Shown one piece after another: positions 26,266-34,283 of a stretch of 64,000 bases of DNA. Positions within the stretch are counted from its first letter, which is position 1; each line of letters starts with the position of its first letter. The DNA is from JAFDYH01 sp049840875. Its GTDB lineage: Bacteria > Bacteroidota > Bacteroidia > Chitinophagales > Chitinophagaceae. The stretch is taken from the NCBI GenBank assembly GCA_049840875.1, contig JASGJE010000019.1, positions 558,001 to 622,000 on the forward strand. The letters are read 5' to 3'. The notes beneath the pieces are model-generated. The model was not told the origin of the DNA. It was given only the letters and a program-made list of their open reading frames with translations, and did not search any database. The translations under genes were made by a program, and so were the position numbers.

Positions 26266-28105
26266 CTCTCTTCTCTTTTCTTATTTGATTTAATATTTCC
26301 AGTTCATTGGTTCTTTGCTCTATTATCTGATCGACCGTATCCAAATCTGCTTTGGCAGCAATCAATTCGGAAATCTTTGTTTTCAGGAATTGTTCACCCA
26401 GGATATCAACTCTCTTTTTATACGTCGATTCATATGCTTCAAGCGAGATGCTTTTTTCTTCCTTAATCCCGTTGATTAATTGTTCTATTTTTTTTCTTGC
26501 AAACTCCCCCATCAAACCATCTTCAATAAAGAAGGAATCCGTAAATAATTCATGAACATTGGCGCCAAACGTCTCCTTGTGCTGCGTAAGACTGTCAACA
26601 GCTACAGTCTCTTTATTTTCTTTTCTCAGCAGGACTACACAATGTGGTGGTAAATCTGACAAGATGAATGGAGAGTGAGACGTGAATATAACCTGGACAC
26701 TATTTCTCCCGAATTTCTCCGCAATAAACTCCAGAAAAACATCTATGAATCTCCGCTGCCAGGCAGGATGCAAGGCTAACTCTGCTTCATCAACCAGGAA
26801 GAGCATATTTCTTTTCCCGCTGTCAAACCTGAAATTATTTATCCGGCCAAATAAGCTGAGTAACGAGTATTCACCGGAACTCAGGGAAGATTCTCCAAAC
26901 GGTTGATGGCTAAAATAAAATTCAGCATAATCTCCAACTTTATCAGCGGCGTAAAAGCTATCTATCAGCGATATTAATGATTTAATTGTAGAACGGGAGA
27001 GTTTTATGGAAATGCTTGTACCATTTGCATTGACTTTACCATCATGTTTATCAAGATAAACGCTTAATTGTTTGATGAACCTGTTTAAATCCACCAATTT
27101 AGACGAAGTCGCCCTCCAAAGGTCTGTTCTTCTCAGATCGGCGATTATGGCCATTATTTTTGATAATAGTATTTCATCCTTTCTGTTTTTTTGCGTCCCT
27201 ATGAATTCGATAATCCGATCAATCGTTTCAGTTATATAATCACCCGGTCCCCTATTCAGCGACAGCGATCCTTCATCTGCGAGGTGAAAGACGCCAGCAG
27301 TAAAAGCGTTAATTAAAAATTGATCCCTCCTGGATTTTCTCATTTTGAAATAGCTTTCCAACTCTTTTATTAAAATCTGGAACTTTTCCCTGTTGGGTGA
27401 ATCTTCATTATAATATAAGTTGAGGTTAATGTAAGGTGGTAATTCAGCTGGAAAAGGATTTCGGTCTTGTTTAGTTGTGATCCACCGGAGTAATTTTACA
27501 ATCCGAATAAACTCCTGTGCTGCAAAAGCATTCACATGATCCTTGTAGGGTAATGTTTCCCTGGAAGAGTCTTTGAACGTCCTTCGTTTCTGAATATCTC
27601 TTGAAAGCAAATAGTTTGTTGAAAGATTTACCGAATCACCCAATTGCTCTTTTAAAGAATCAACTGAGAAGACAGACGTCGGGTCAAAGTGACTGGAGGC
27701 AAATATTAACAGCACTGAGCGTTTGAAATCATCTAAATCTTCCATCTTCTCAGCATAATACTCTGTACCCGGTTTTTTCAATTTGATTCCTGCAGGAGCG
27801 TAATAATAAAATTTTTTCCTGTTATAAAATACCGCGATACTCTTTTCATCTATTTCATTATTACCATGCCCAAAGTATTGTACGATATAGCGCAAAACAG
27901 AAGTTTTCCCCGTTCCGTTCTGCCCGATAATTCCCGTGAAGTTTGTTACATTTTCAGCAAAAAACCCACGGATATAATTTTCCGTAAGTCTCACTTCAAT
28001 GCTGTTCTCTTTCTCCTGAAAAGAGAATCTAAATTGATTACTCAGATTCAAATCGATTCCAGAAAGGCCTTTGTAGTTATTTATTCTAATATAAGCGAGC
28101 TCCAT
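26243..28105 (-). CDS. ptuA: PtuA-like AAA/ABC ATPase (Septu)
   Basis: 620 residues. Walker A GQNGTGKT at 61-68 after the N-terminal strand pattern typical of SMC-like ATPases; ABC signature SSLSSGEYSLL near 405-415; Walker B MLFLVDEAELALHP near 433-446; H-loop FTSHSPF near 473-479; a helical, probably coiled-coil insert fills the middle. The C-terminal 80 residues are charged and helical (ending KRDDQNRES). With the HNH protein encoded next it makes a Septu-type pair. It begins 98 bases after the 2TM/beta-rich membrane protein gene in the same direction. Confidence 0.82.
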   Translation of the reverse strand: MELAYIRINNYKGLSGIDLNLSNQFRFSFQEKENSIEVRLTENYIRGFFAENVTNFTGIIGQNGTGKTSVLRYIVQYFGHGNNEIDEKSIAVFYNRKKFYYYAPAGIKLKKPGTEYYAEKMEDLDDFKRSVLLIFASSHFDPTSVFSVDSLKEQLGDSVNLSTNYLLSRDIQKRRTFKDSSRETLPYKDHVNAFAAQEFIRIVKLLRWITTKQDRNPFPAELPPYINLNLYYNEDSPNREKFQILIKELESYFKMRKSRRDQFLINAFTAGVFHLADEGSLSLNRGPGDYITETIDRIIEFIGTQKNRKDEILLSKIMAIIADLRRTDLWRATSSKLVDLNRFIKQLSVYLDKHDGKVNANGTSISIKLSRSTIKSLISLIDSFYAADKVGDYAEFYFSHQPFGESSLSSGEYSLLSLFGRINNFRFDSGKRNMLFLVDEAELALHPAWQRRFIDVFLEFIAEKFGRNSVQVIFTSHSPFILSDLPPHCVVLLRKENKETVAVDSLTQHKETFGANVHELFTDSFFIEDGLMGEFARKKIEQLINGIKEEKSISLEAYESTYKKRVDILGEQFLKTKISELIAAKADLDTVDQIIEQRTNELEILNQIRKEKRDDQNRES

Positions 28106-28203
28106 GTTGTATGATTGCTTTGTCAGCGTTATTATCGTTCCTTATTAGTCTGAAATTAAACGATCACAATGATTATTCAAATTCCGACGGGACAGATTTT
28201 CCT

Positions 28204-28911
28204 TTATGATTGAGCGTTGTGTTTCTGGTGTTTGTCTCCGAAATAAAGTTTGAAAATTTCCTGCAGTGCATGACGTTGTTTTTCCGGGACGTGAAGATCC
28301 TCCAGTAATTCCTGTTTTACTATTTTATAGCCCTTATATGGTCGCTCAATGTTGTCGGCACCAAAATCTTTGTATTTCCCGGTATAGGAAATGGGAAATT
28401 TGTTCAAATTCATTTTTTCGAATGTGAAAGAAGAGTAGCCCATATACTCATCCTTTTTGTCTCCTTCATGGAAATAAATAGAACGGTATAAAAGCCGCAT
28501 TGTAGAGTTGTCAAATTTTGATGCGATCGTGCTCCAACTATGATGCTCCTGTCCATCCGGATAATATTGTGCCCCGTTTACAAAATACATCCCATCTGAA
28601 AAAGAGATAGTCAATACGGCAAACAAATAGTTATTATCTATTGTCGTGCGATCGCACCAGACACCTTCAAGGTATTCATTTCCTAAGATCCATTTTCGCA
28701 AAACCGGATTTTTTTCGACCAGAACTTCGATCAGCCATTCCAATATTTTAAAGACGACGACCAGGATGAGCACCAAAACGACAAATAACAACCATTCTTT
28801 TTCTTTCAACCCTGTCTCCTCCAGCCAATGCCTCAATTCTCCTTCCACTGACAGCATCAATACAATTAAAATTACATTTACAACTTTGTAAAATTTTTCT
28901 AATTTTTCCAT
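28204..28911 (-). CDS. 2TM plus beta-rich domain membrane protein (Cap15-like layout), first gene of the Septu operon
   Basis: 235 residues. Two hydrophobic helices at about 10-22 (VVNVILIVLMLSV) and 41-60 (LLFVVLVLILVVVFKILEWL), then a strand-rich domain at about 78-200 opening with YLEGVW and continuing LFAVLTISF, MRLLYRSIYF, YMGYSSFTF, ISYTGKYKDFG. This is the layout of the S-2TMbeta effectors (CBASS Cap15), where a beta-barrel binds a cyclic nucleotide and the helices disrupt the membrane; the likeness is in architecture, not a certain homology. There is no CD-NTase in the window. Placement 98 bases before ptuA on the same strand suggests it belongs to the Septu unit as sensor or effector. 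Confidence 0.55.
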   Translation of the reverse strand: MEKLEKFYKVVNVILIVLMLSVEGELRHWLEETGLKEKEWLLFVVLVLILVVVFKILEWLIEVLVEKNPVLRKWILGNEYLEGVWCDRTTIDNNYLFAVLTISFSDGMYFVNGAQYYPDGQEHHSWSTIASKFDNSTMRLLYRSIYFHEGDKKDEYMGYSSFTFEKMNLNKFPISYTGKYKDFGADNIERPYKGYKIVKQELLEDLHVPEKQRHALQEIFKLYFGDKHQKHNAQS

Positions 28912-29159
28912 ACAGCAGTTGTTGTTTGTGTTCGTCGAGCGCTTTTGTTCAGGAATGATTTTGCTGCTTCAAATTATTTTAAAAAATGTTTGCTGCTCAC
29001 CGTATTTACACTCTTTTTTGAATCATTGCAATAACCAAACGACTTCAACCAGCATCTTTCCGGCTTTCCCGGATCGATGTTATTTACAGCTCTTCTGCTG
29101 TTTTGTTGATGACTGACAAAGAGAGAGGCTATTTCACTTTATTGCATGAGAGAGGTTTT

Positions 29160-29426
29160 TTATTTTATTTCCCGACCTTCCAGTAGTTCAACCGAACCAA
29201 TCAATGCGTTTTGTTTGAGGAGGCTGGTGATATAATTCAAACGGTCACGTGAAATATGGACATAGACGATAAGTATTGCCTTATTGGGTTCCACTACCTG
29301 ATACTGCAGGTTAGTGATCGTTACGGAACGTTTGGTAAAAAAATGCATGAGTGCCATGCAGGTCTCCACCGGGTCAAAGATTGTGAGAATGTAACAGCAG
29401 GGGCGCTGGTTGAGTTCGTCAGTCAA
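29160..29426 (-). CDS. Small ACT-domain-like protein
   Basis: 88 residues from a TTG at 29426 (an in-frame stop lies directly upstream). The pattern YILTIFDPVETCMALMHFFTKRSVTI followed by NLQYQVV, KAILIVYVHI and LLKQNALIGSVELLEG gives the beta-alpha-beta-beta-alpha-beta order of an ACT domain, close to the regulatory small subunit of acetohydroxyacid synthase (IlvN/IlvH) but half its size. It could be a stand-alone amino-acid-sensing regulator. It lies before gcvH in the reverse order (gcvH is upstream of it), 67 bases apart. Confidence 0.65.
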   Translation of the reverse strand: MTDELNQRPCCYILTIFDPVETCMALMHFFTKRSVTITNLQYQVVEPNKAILIVYVHISRDRLNYITSLLKQNALIGSVELLEGREIK

Positions 29427-29493
29427 TTAAAGAGGATTTGATAATACGTTTTAAGAATTCCTGCACTGATCACTCTCACCCCTTGTCGCAACG

Positions 29494-29871
29494 CTAGTTT
29501 ACCAGTGAACTGTATGCCTCAGCACTCATTAATTCTTCCACCTCTTTCGGATCCTGCATTTTTACCCGGATGATCCAGCCTTTGCCGTACGGATCACTGT
29601 TAATCAGTTCAGGATGGTCCGTCAATTGTGCATTGATCTCGATGATCTCCCCTGAAACCGGCAGGAATAAGTCAGATACCGTCTTTACTGCCTCGATCGA
29701 ACCGAATGTGTCATGCCTGCTCATCTGCCTGTTCACTCCACTGACATCGACGAAAACGATATCACCCAGTTCACCCTGCGCAAATTCTGTTATTCCTATC
29801 ATTGCGATATCCCCGTCTGTGCTGACCCACTCGTGGTCTTTGGTATATTTCAACTGTTCCGGAAATTGCAT
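29494..29871 (-). CDS. gcvH: Glycine cleavage system H protein
   Basis: 125 residues, normal length. The lipoyl-lysine is K63 in the motif GSIEAVKTVSDLFLPVSG; the N-terminal YTKDHEWV and C-terminal GWIIRVKM are typical. The H protein carries the aminomethyl group from glycine between the P, T and L proteins in the cytoplasm. It is divergent from kbl (29999), which produces glycine from threonine; genes for P, T and L proteins are not in the window. Confidence 0.96.
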   Translation of the reverse strand: MQFPEQLKYTKDHEWVSTDGDIAMIGITEFAQGELGDIVFVDVSGVNRQMSRHDTFGSIEAVKTVSDLFLPVSGEIIEINAQLTDHPELINSDPYGKGWIIRVKMQDPKEVEELMSAEAYSSLVN

Positions 29872-29998
29872 GTATCAATATGCGATAAATTCTTTTCTTT
29901 TTTTAATAATGTATACCGGTTGGCTACACTAATACCAGATTCCGCTTATTTCGTATACTAACTTCGCCAATGAACCCGGTTCCTTTTATTTTACGTTC

Positions 29999-31186
29999 AT
30001 GAATGAACAATTTATCCAACGTATCAACGAAGAACTTGCCGGGATCGAATCCGCAGGCTTATTTAAGCGTGAACGTATCATCGCAAGCGCGCAAGGTCCA
30101 GAAATACTGGTTAACGGAAAAACAGTCCTGAATTTCTGCGCCAATAATTACCTCGGCCTATCGGGTGATCCCCGGGTTATTGAAGCTGCCCGGAAAGCGC
30201 TTAGTCACCGGGGTTATGGCCTCAGCAGTGTCCGTTTCATCTGCGGCACGCAGGATATCCATAAAGAACTCGAAACAAAACTATCTGCCTTCCTCGGCAC
30301 GGAGGATACCATTCTTTATGCAGCCGCTTTTGACGCCAACGGTGGCGTCTTTGAGCCACTATTCGGAGAAGAAGACGCGATCATTTCTGATGTACTGAAC
30401 CATGCTTCGATCATCGACGGCGTACGCCTTTGCAAAGCGCAACGTTTCCGTTATGAGCACAACGATATGTCAAGCCTCGAGACTAAGTTGAACGATACAG
30501 CCCGTTGCCGCAGCCGGATCATCGTTACCGATGGCAGTTTCAGTATGGACGGTACCATTGCACAGCTTGATAAAATTGCCGCGCTGGCTGAACAGTACAA
30601 CGCCATCGTCATGACTGATGAAAGCCATAGTACGGGTTTCCTTGGAAAAACCGGTCGGGGTACCCACGAACATTGCGGGGTGATGGGTAAGATTGATATC
30701 ATTACCGGTACACTCGGTAAAGCACTGGGTGGGGCCAGTGGCGGATTTACCAGCGGCCGGCGTGAAATTATCGAGTTACTTCGTCAACGGTCAAGGCCCT
30801 ATTTATTCAGTAATACCCTGGCACCTTCCATCGTGGGTGGTTCACTTGCCGTCCTGGACCTGCTCGAGGCATCAACCGCCTTACGGGATCAACTCGAATC
30901 CAATACGATTTATTTCAGGAAGGCGATGACAGCTGCAGGCTTTGATCTCAAAGCCGGTATTCACCCGATCGTTCCCGTTATGCTGTATGACGCCGTGCTG
31001 GCACAAAAGATGGCCACTGCATTACTGGATGAAGGTATTTATGTTACCGGTTTTTTCTTCCCGGTCGTCCCCAAGGGTAAAGCAAGAATACGGGTGCAAT
31101 TAAGCGCCGCACATACCACCGAACAACTGGAGCGGGCGGTTACTGCCTTTGTCAAAGTAGGGAAAGCGCTTAATGTTATTGGTTAG
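29999..31186 (+). CDS. kbl: Glycine C-acetyltransferase (2-amino-3-ketobutyrate CoA ligase)
   Basis: 395 residues, as usual for Kbl. PLP-lysine K241 in GTLGKALGGASGG; D207 and H210 in TDESHSTGF hold the cofactor; H135 in LNHASIIDG stacks on the ring. The N-terminal motif NFCANNYLGL and C-terminal segment are those of alpha-oxoamine synthases, and the pairing with an epimerase-type threonine dehydrogenase in this genome (55293) supports Kbl rather than BioF or 5-aminolevulinate synthase. It cleaves 2-amino-3-ketobutyrate with CoA to glycine and acetyl-CoA. The start is the ATG with the normal family N-terminus. Confidence 0.95.
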   Translation: MNEQFIQRINEELAGIESAGLFKRERIIASAQGPEILVNGKTVLNFCANNYLGLSGDPRVIEAARKALSHRGYGLSSVRFICGTQDIHKELETKLSAFLGTEDTILYAAAFDANGGVFEPLFGEEDAIISDVLNHASIIDGVRLCKAQRFRYEHNDMSSLETKLNDTARCRSRIIVTDGSFSMDGTIAQLDKIAALAEQYNAIVMTDESHSTGFLGKTGRGTHEHCGVMGKIDIITGTLGKALGGASGGFTSGRREIIELLRQRSRPYLFSNTLAPSIVGGSLAVLDLLEASTALRDQLESNTIYFRKAMTAAGFDLKAGIHPIVPVMLYDAVLAQKMATALLDEGIYVTGFFFPVVPKGKARIRVQLSAAHTTEQLERAVTAFVKVGKALNVIG

Positions 31187-31200
31187 ATGCTGTTAAGTTG

Positions 31201-31330
31201 TTTGAAGCTGGCGCTTCGCCCCCTTCGTCCTTCGCCCTTCGTCCTTCGTCTCCTTCGCCCCCTTCGACAAGCTCAGGATTAGCTCAGGAGGCTCAGGGTT
31301 TGCTCTGGATTTGCCAGGGTTCGTATACTT
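31201..31330. repeat. CTTCG/CAAGCTCAGG dispersed repeat cluster
   Basis: Low-complexity run after kbl: several CTTCGCCC/CTTCGTCC units followed by CCTTCGACAAGCTCAGGA and GGCTCAGGG. The same words recur at 33690-33722, 34013-34030 and 59260-59460. Non-coding. Confidence 0.7.
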
Positions 31331-31421
31331 TATTACAACAGAATGATTATTCACTATAATTTGGCCGCAAGTAAGTTTTGAAGCGTTGCTTAACAGCAGC
31401 CATTTTCAGTTTTTGGTGTGC

Positions 31422-31446
31422 CCCGCTATTCCTGGCGGGTTTTTTA
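31422..31446 (+). terminator. Terminator-like hairpin
   Basis: CCCGC (31422-31426), loop of 8, GCGGG (31435-31439), followed by six T. First of a row of rightward hairpins between kbl and the asparaginase-like gene. Confidence 0.6.
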
Positions 31447-31576
31447 TACAGATATGACTATCTGGTATTCAATTTAACGACATTAATATACTTTCCGGAA
31501 GCGGTTTGCGCACTTCTCCTAAATTGCTGCCGTTATCATAATTTATTCACCAAGAGTGAAGTAAGAAGGAACAAGG

Positions 31577-31601
31577 GCCGTCGCAAGACGGCTTTTGTTT
31601 T
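31577..31601 (+). terminator. Terminator-like hairpin
   Basis: GCCGTC, GCAA tetraloop, GACGGC (31587-31592), then TTTTGTTTT. A strong stem with a stable loop; no coding gene ends directly upstream. Confidence 0.75.
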
Positions 31602-31730
31602 GCTATACCGGTTAGGGATAGTCGTATTACCGAAACTATCAGCCCGTATACTTTCTGCCTGCAAACCAGCAGAGCTGTTAGCTTTAACCGTTAATTAATT
31701 TATCACGATCGTTACTTGTTGAATGAAAAT

Positions 31731-31751
31731 CCCTGCGCAGGCAGGGTTTTT
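31731..31751 (+). terminator. Terminator-like hairpin
   Basis: CCCTGC (31731-31736), loop GCAG, GCAGGG (31741-31746), then TTTTT. Confidence 0.7.
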
Positions 31752-31846
31752 CATTGGTATACTTTCCTGCCGGAAGAGGACAGCTTATCCTTATTTCGCA
31801 CCGATATTTTTTATTTATTTACCGGTTCCATAAGCCGGGGTTAGAC

Positions 31847-31877
31847 GGCCTGTTATTCCTAACGGGCCTTTTATTTT
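31847..31877 (+). terminator. Terminator-like hairpin
   Basis: GGCCTGTT (31847-31854), loop ATTCCT, AACGGGCC (31861-31868, one G-T pair), then TTTTATTTT. The T-run runs into the 3' end of the leftward asparaginase-like gene. Confidence 0.65.
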
Positions 31878-32362
31878 CCGAGCTCTTCAAAGGTCCCCGT
31901 TGCTTTATTCTTGTGAACATTATTCCAGGGAAAGCACCGCCCGTTCATCGCGATGTAAACACCCGGCGGGAGAGATTGCACGAAAGCAAGCGCACTGCCC
32001 ATATTGAAAAGACCATCTGAACTTCCGAATTTGTATGGGATCATGGCACCCGTGAGGACAATTGTTTTGTCCCTTATCATTTCAGCCAGCAGTCTCGCTG
32101 TTTCGGTCATCGTATCCGTTCCATGCGTAATAATGATTTTTGCTTCAGGCGCTTTTCTACACTGCGTGAGTATATACTGCCGGTCTTCTGCTGCCATATC
32201 GAGGGAATCCTTCATCATCAACGTTGTAACTGTGACGGGTACCCGATTTCTGCCGAGCGCGAGTATTTCGTCAAGATGTGTGCCCCTGAAATACAACCTT
32301 CCTGTGAGTTCGTTATACTCTTTATCGAACGTACCGCCGGTGATGAAGATTTTTACAGCCAT
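31871..32362 (-). CDS. Stand-alone asparaginase N-terminal domain protein
   Basis: 163 residues, about half a normal L-asparaginase (about 330). It keeps both substrate motifs: ITGGTFD with T11, and THGTDTM with T82-D83, plus VLTGAMIPY. The C-terminal domain that closes the active site across the dimer is absent. Short proteins of this kind occur widely in Proteobacteria and Bacteroidota as separate genes; the activity is unproven. It follows fbp on the same strand after a 110-base gap that holds a hairpin. Confidence 0.85.
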   Translation of the reverse strand: MAVKIFITGGTFDKEYNELTGRLYFRGTHLDEILALGRNRVPVTVTTLMMKDSLDMAAEDRQYILTQCRKAPEAKIIITHGTDTMTETARLLAEMIRDKTIVLTGAMIPYKFGSSDGLFNMGSALAFVQSLPPGVYIAMNGRCFPWNNVHKNKATGTFEELGK

Positions 32363-32372
32363 ATATCAAACA

Positions 32373-32403
32373 GGCCTGTTGAAACAGGCCCGTTGCTTTT
32401 TTT
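32373..32403 (+). terminator. Hairpin with T-run between fbp and the asparaginase-like gene
   Basis: GGCCTGT (32373-32379), loop TGAA, ACAGGCC (32384-32390), then CGTTGCTTTTTTT on the plus strand. Both neighbouring genes run leftward, so the T-run faces the wrong way for them. A near-identical hairpin (GCCTGTAGAAACAGGC, 36206-36221) lies just upstream of the BtuB-like gene. Confidence 0.55.
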
Positions 32404-32472
32404 GAGGTTACGCTCTTTGAAATTTCTTTAACAAATGAAAAGTTTTGTATTCATTTCATCGCGGAAAGTATT

Positions 32473-33465
32473 CTAACCGCCCTTCCCGGTATACGAACCG
32501 AATTCCCCCATCATAGCTGCACTGCCGGCGAAAAAGGGTGTCCGTTGGTGGAGTCTCTCGGGCCTGATATCCAACACAGGCCCCTGTCCGTCCGTAGCTT
32601 TCCCACCCGCAGTTTCTATGATAAAGGCAAAGGGATTGCATTCATACTGCAGCCGGAGTTTGCCACCTGGCTGTTGCGATGTACCCGGGTATAAGAAGAT
32701 TCCTCCTTTGATGAGATTACGGTGAATGTCTGCCACCATGCTTCCCACGTACCGTTGTGATAGTCCTTTCTGCTGGCAGGCCTGAATGTACAATTGTACA
32801 TGCTTTTCCCAGGAACTGAAATTACCGTGATTGACAGAATAAATAGTACCCTGCCCGGGACATTTGATTCCCGGGTGACTGAGACAGAATTCGCCGATGG
32901 ATGGATCTAACGTAAATCCATTGACGCCACGCCGGGTCGCGTAGACAATCATTGTCGAGGAACCATAGATCACATAGCCTGCCGCAACCTGCTGCTGCCC
33001 GGGCTGTAGGAAATCACTCTCTTCAACAGGGACCCCGACGGGACTAACGCGGCGGTATACACTAAAAATAGTCCCGATGGAAATATTGACATCGATATTG
33101 CTGCTGCCATCCAGGGGATCAAAAAGACAGACGTATTTTGACTGCTGGTTGAGTTTATCCTCAAAGGGCTGCCAGGTTTCCATTTCTTCGCTGGCAACCC
33201 CCGCGCAGGATACCCCACGGCGAAGCACTTCGGTAAACTCGGTGTTGGCGAACTCGTCCAGTTTTTTTACTTCTTCCCCCTGTACGTTACTCAGTCCCGT
33301 ATCCCCGAGAATATCGACCAGCCCCGCTTTATTGACCTCTACATTGATCCGCTTTGCGGCGAGGCCGATATCCCGTAAGAGATTGCTTAATTCTCCGGTG
33401 GCGTTTGGAAGACTGCGGGTTTCCTTGTTGCGGAATTCGTCCAGTGTTAAGATGTCTCGTCTCAT
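32473..33465 (-). CDS. fbp: Fructose-1,6-bisphosphatase class 1
   Basis: 330 residues. The metal-binding signature FDPLDGSSNIDVN is at 115-127, with the preceding acidic loop VASEEME near 90-96, and the substrate-binding YVGSMVADIHRNLIKGG and LRLQYECNPFAFI further on. The enzyme removes the 1-phosphate of fructose-1,6-bisphosphate in gluconeogenesis, in the cytoplasm. The start MRRDILTLDEF is usual for the family. Upstream (33475-33505) is a dispersed ATT-rich repeat, so the promoter must lie within or beyond it. Confidence 0.96.
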   Translation of the reverse strand: MRRDILTLDEFRNKETRSLPNATGELSNLLRDIGLAAKRINVEVNKAGLVDILGDTGLSNVQGEEVKKLDEFANTEFTEVLRRGVSCAGVASEEMETWQPFEDKLNQQSKYVCLFDPLDGSSNIDVNISIGTIFSVYRRVSPVGVPVEESDFLQPGQQQVAAGYVIYGSSTMIVYATRRGVNGFTLDPSIGEFCLSHPGIKCPGQGTIYSVNHGNFSSWEKHVQLYIQACQQKGLSQRYVGSMVADIHRNLIKGGIFLYPGTSQQPGGKLRLQYECNPFAFIIETAGGKATDGQGPVLDIRPERLHQRTPFFAGSAAMMGEFGSYTGKGG

Positions 33466-33474
33466 GGGCTTAAA

Positions 33475-33505
33475 TTATATGTTGTACGTTTTAAGTGATA
33501 AGTAG
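33475..33505. repeat. Dispersed repeat (GTTATAAGTT family)
   Basis: ATATGTTGTACGTTTTAAG then TGATAAGTAG, directly upstream of the fbp start. A further copy (GGTTATACGTTGTAATACC) is at 33628-33646. Confidence 0.6.
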
Positions 33506-33926
33506 TCATTCATGACGAATACGGAAAATAGAATACAGGAGATGGGCATTTCAGCTTACTGTATAATTCTTTTTTCTATCCAGCTTCAACGGGATAGTTT
33601 GTACTAACCGGTGCGCATGCGTTTCAGGTTATACGTTGTAATACCTTTAATTAATGAGAAAACAGAAGACAGCCGTTCACTCTGCGCCCTTCGCCCTTCG
33701 GCAGGCTCAGGGAGCTCAGGGGGCCCTGATTATAGAGACATTTCCAACGTGGTCAGCAAGAAGATGAATTTCCAGCGGCGTTTATCAATCCAATAGGTGA
33801 AGTTCCTGTGAAAAGGCATACAGCGAAAATATTACTTATTCTAATAAAAGATGATTCACGAGTAGTACTATTTGACGATTCGTACGTCTTATATACGGAT
33901 CATCCTCATTCAACATAATGTGGCAT

Positions 33927-34040
33927 TCCCGTTTGTGTCACAGCGAAGGAAAAGGTGACTTCGATCCCGGTGAAAGCCGGGGTCGGGTTGCTTTGAGGGC
34001 GTTGTACGTCCCTTCGTCAAGCGCAGGGTGCGGAAGATAG
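33927..34040. ncRNA. Candidate structured RNA element, copy 1
   Basis: Contains TCCCGTTTGTGTCACAGCG (33927-33945), GGTTGCT (33986-33992) and GGAAGATAG (34032-34040), in the same order as in copy 2 at 54337-54389. The spacers differ in length (40 and 39 bases here, 8 and 9 there) and the first spacer holds a hairpin (CCCGG-TGAAAG-CCGGG). Constant blocks with variable hairpin spacers are what a structured RNA looks like. The strand is uncertain; copy 2 has a terminator on the minus strand. Confidence 0.35.
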
Positions 34041-34283
34041 AATTTTAAGGCGCCCTTCGCCGGGCAGAAGCACTTGTGGTATACTAAATAGGAGTGTTTG
34101 TATAGTTTTTATTTGTTTGCAGAAAGACATTTCTAAATTGATAATGTTTACTACCCTATTACAGAAGACAACTTTCTTTGAGCAACAACTTACTTCCGGA
34201 AAAACCATAACACAACTGCTCCCGCTCCAAGGCTCTGATCAGATTATTTTCTTCACGGGGCGGAGCTTTCTCTTGCCTGAAAC

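Larger units (their letters stand above)
33466..34283. other. Intergenic region with dispersed repeats and a conserved non-coding element
   Basis: 818 bases between fbp and the 3' end of the BtuB-like gene, both leftward. It holds two GTTATACGTT-type repeats (33475-33505, 33624-33650), two CTTCG/GCTCAGGG clusters (about 33690-33722 and 34013-34030), and an element at 33927-34040 that shares three blocks with 54337-54389. No coding frame is convincing. Confidence 0.5.

Noticed and set aside
25132..28911. Retron or CBASS system
   Set aside because: No reverse transcriptase, msr/msd-like RNA or nucleotide cyclase is present; only the HNH/ATPase pair and the membrane protein are seen.
31378..31698. 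106-codon rightward open frame after kbl
   Set aside because: Starts with TTG, spans two terminator-like hairpins and has unusual composition; better explained as non-coding.
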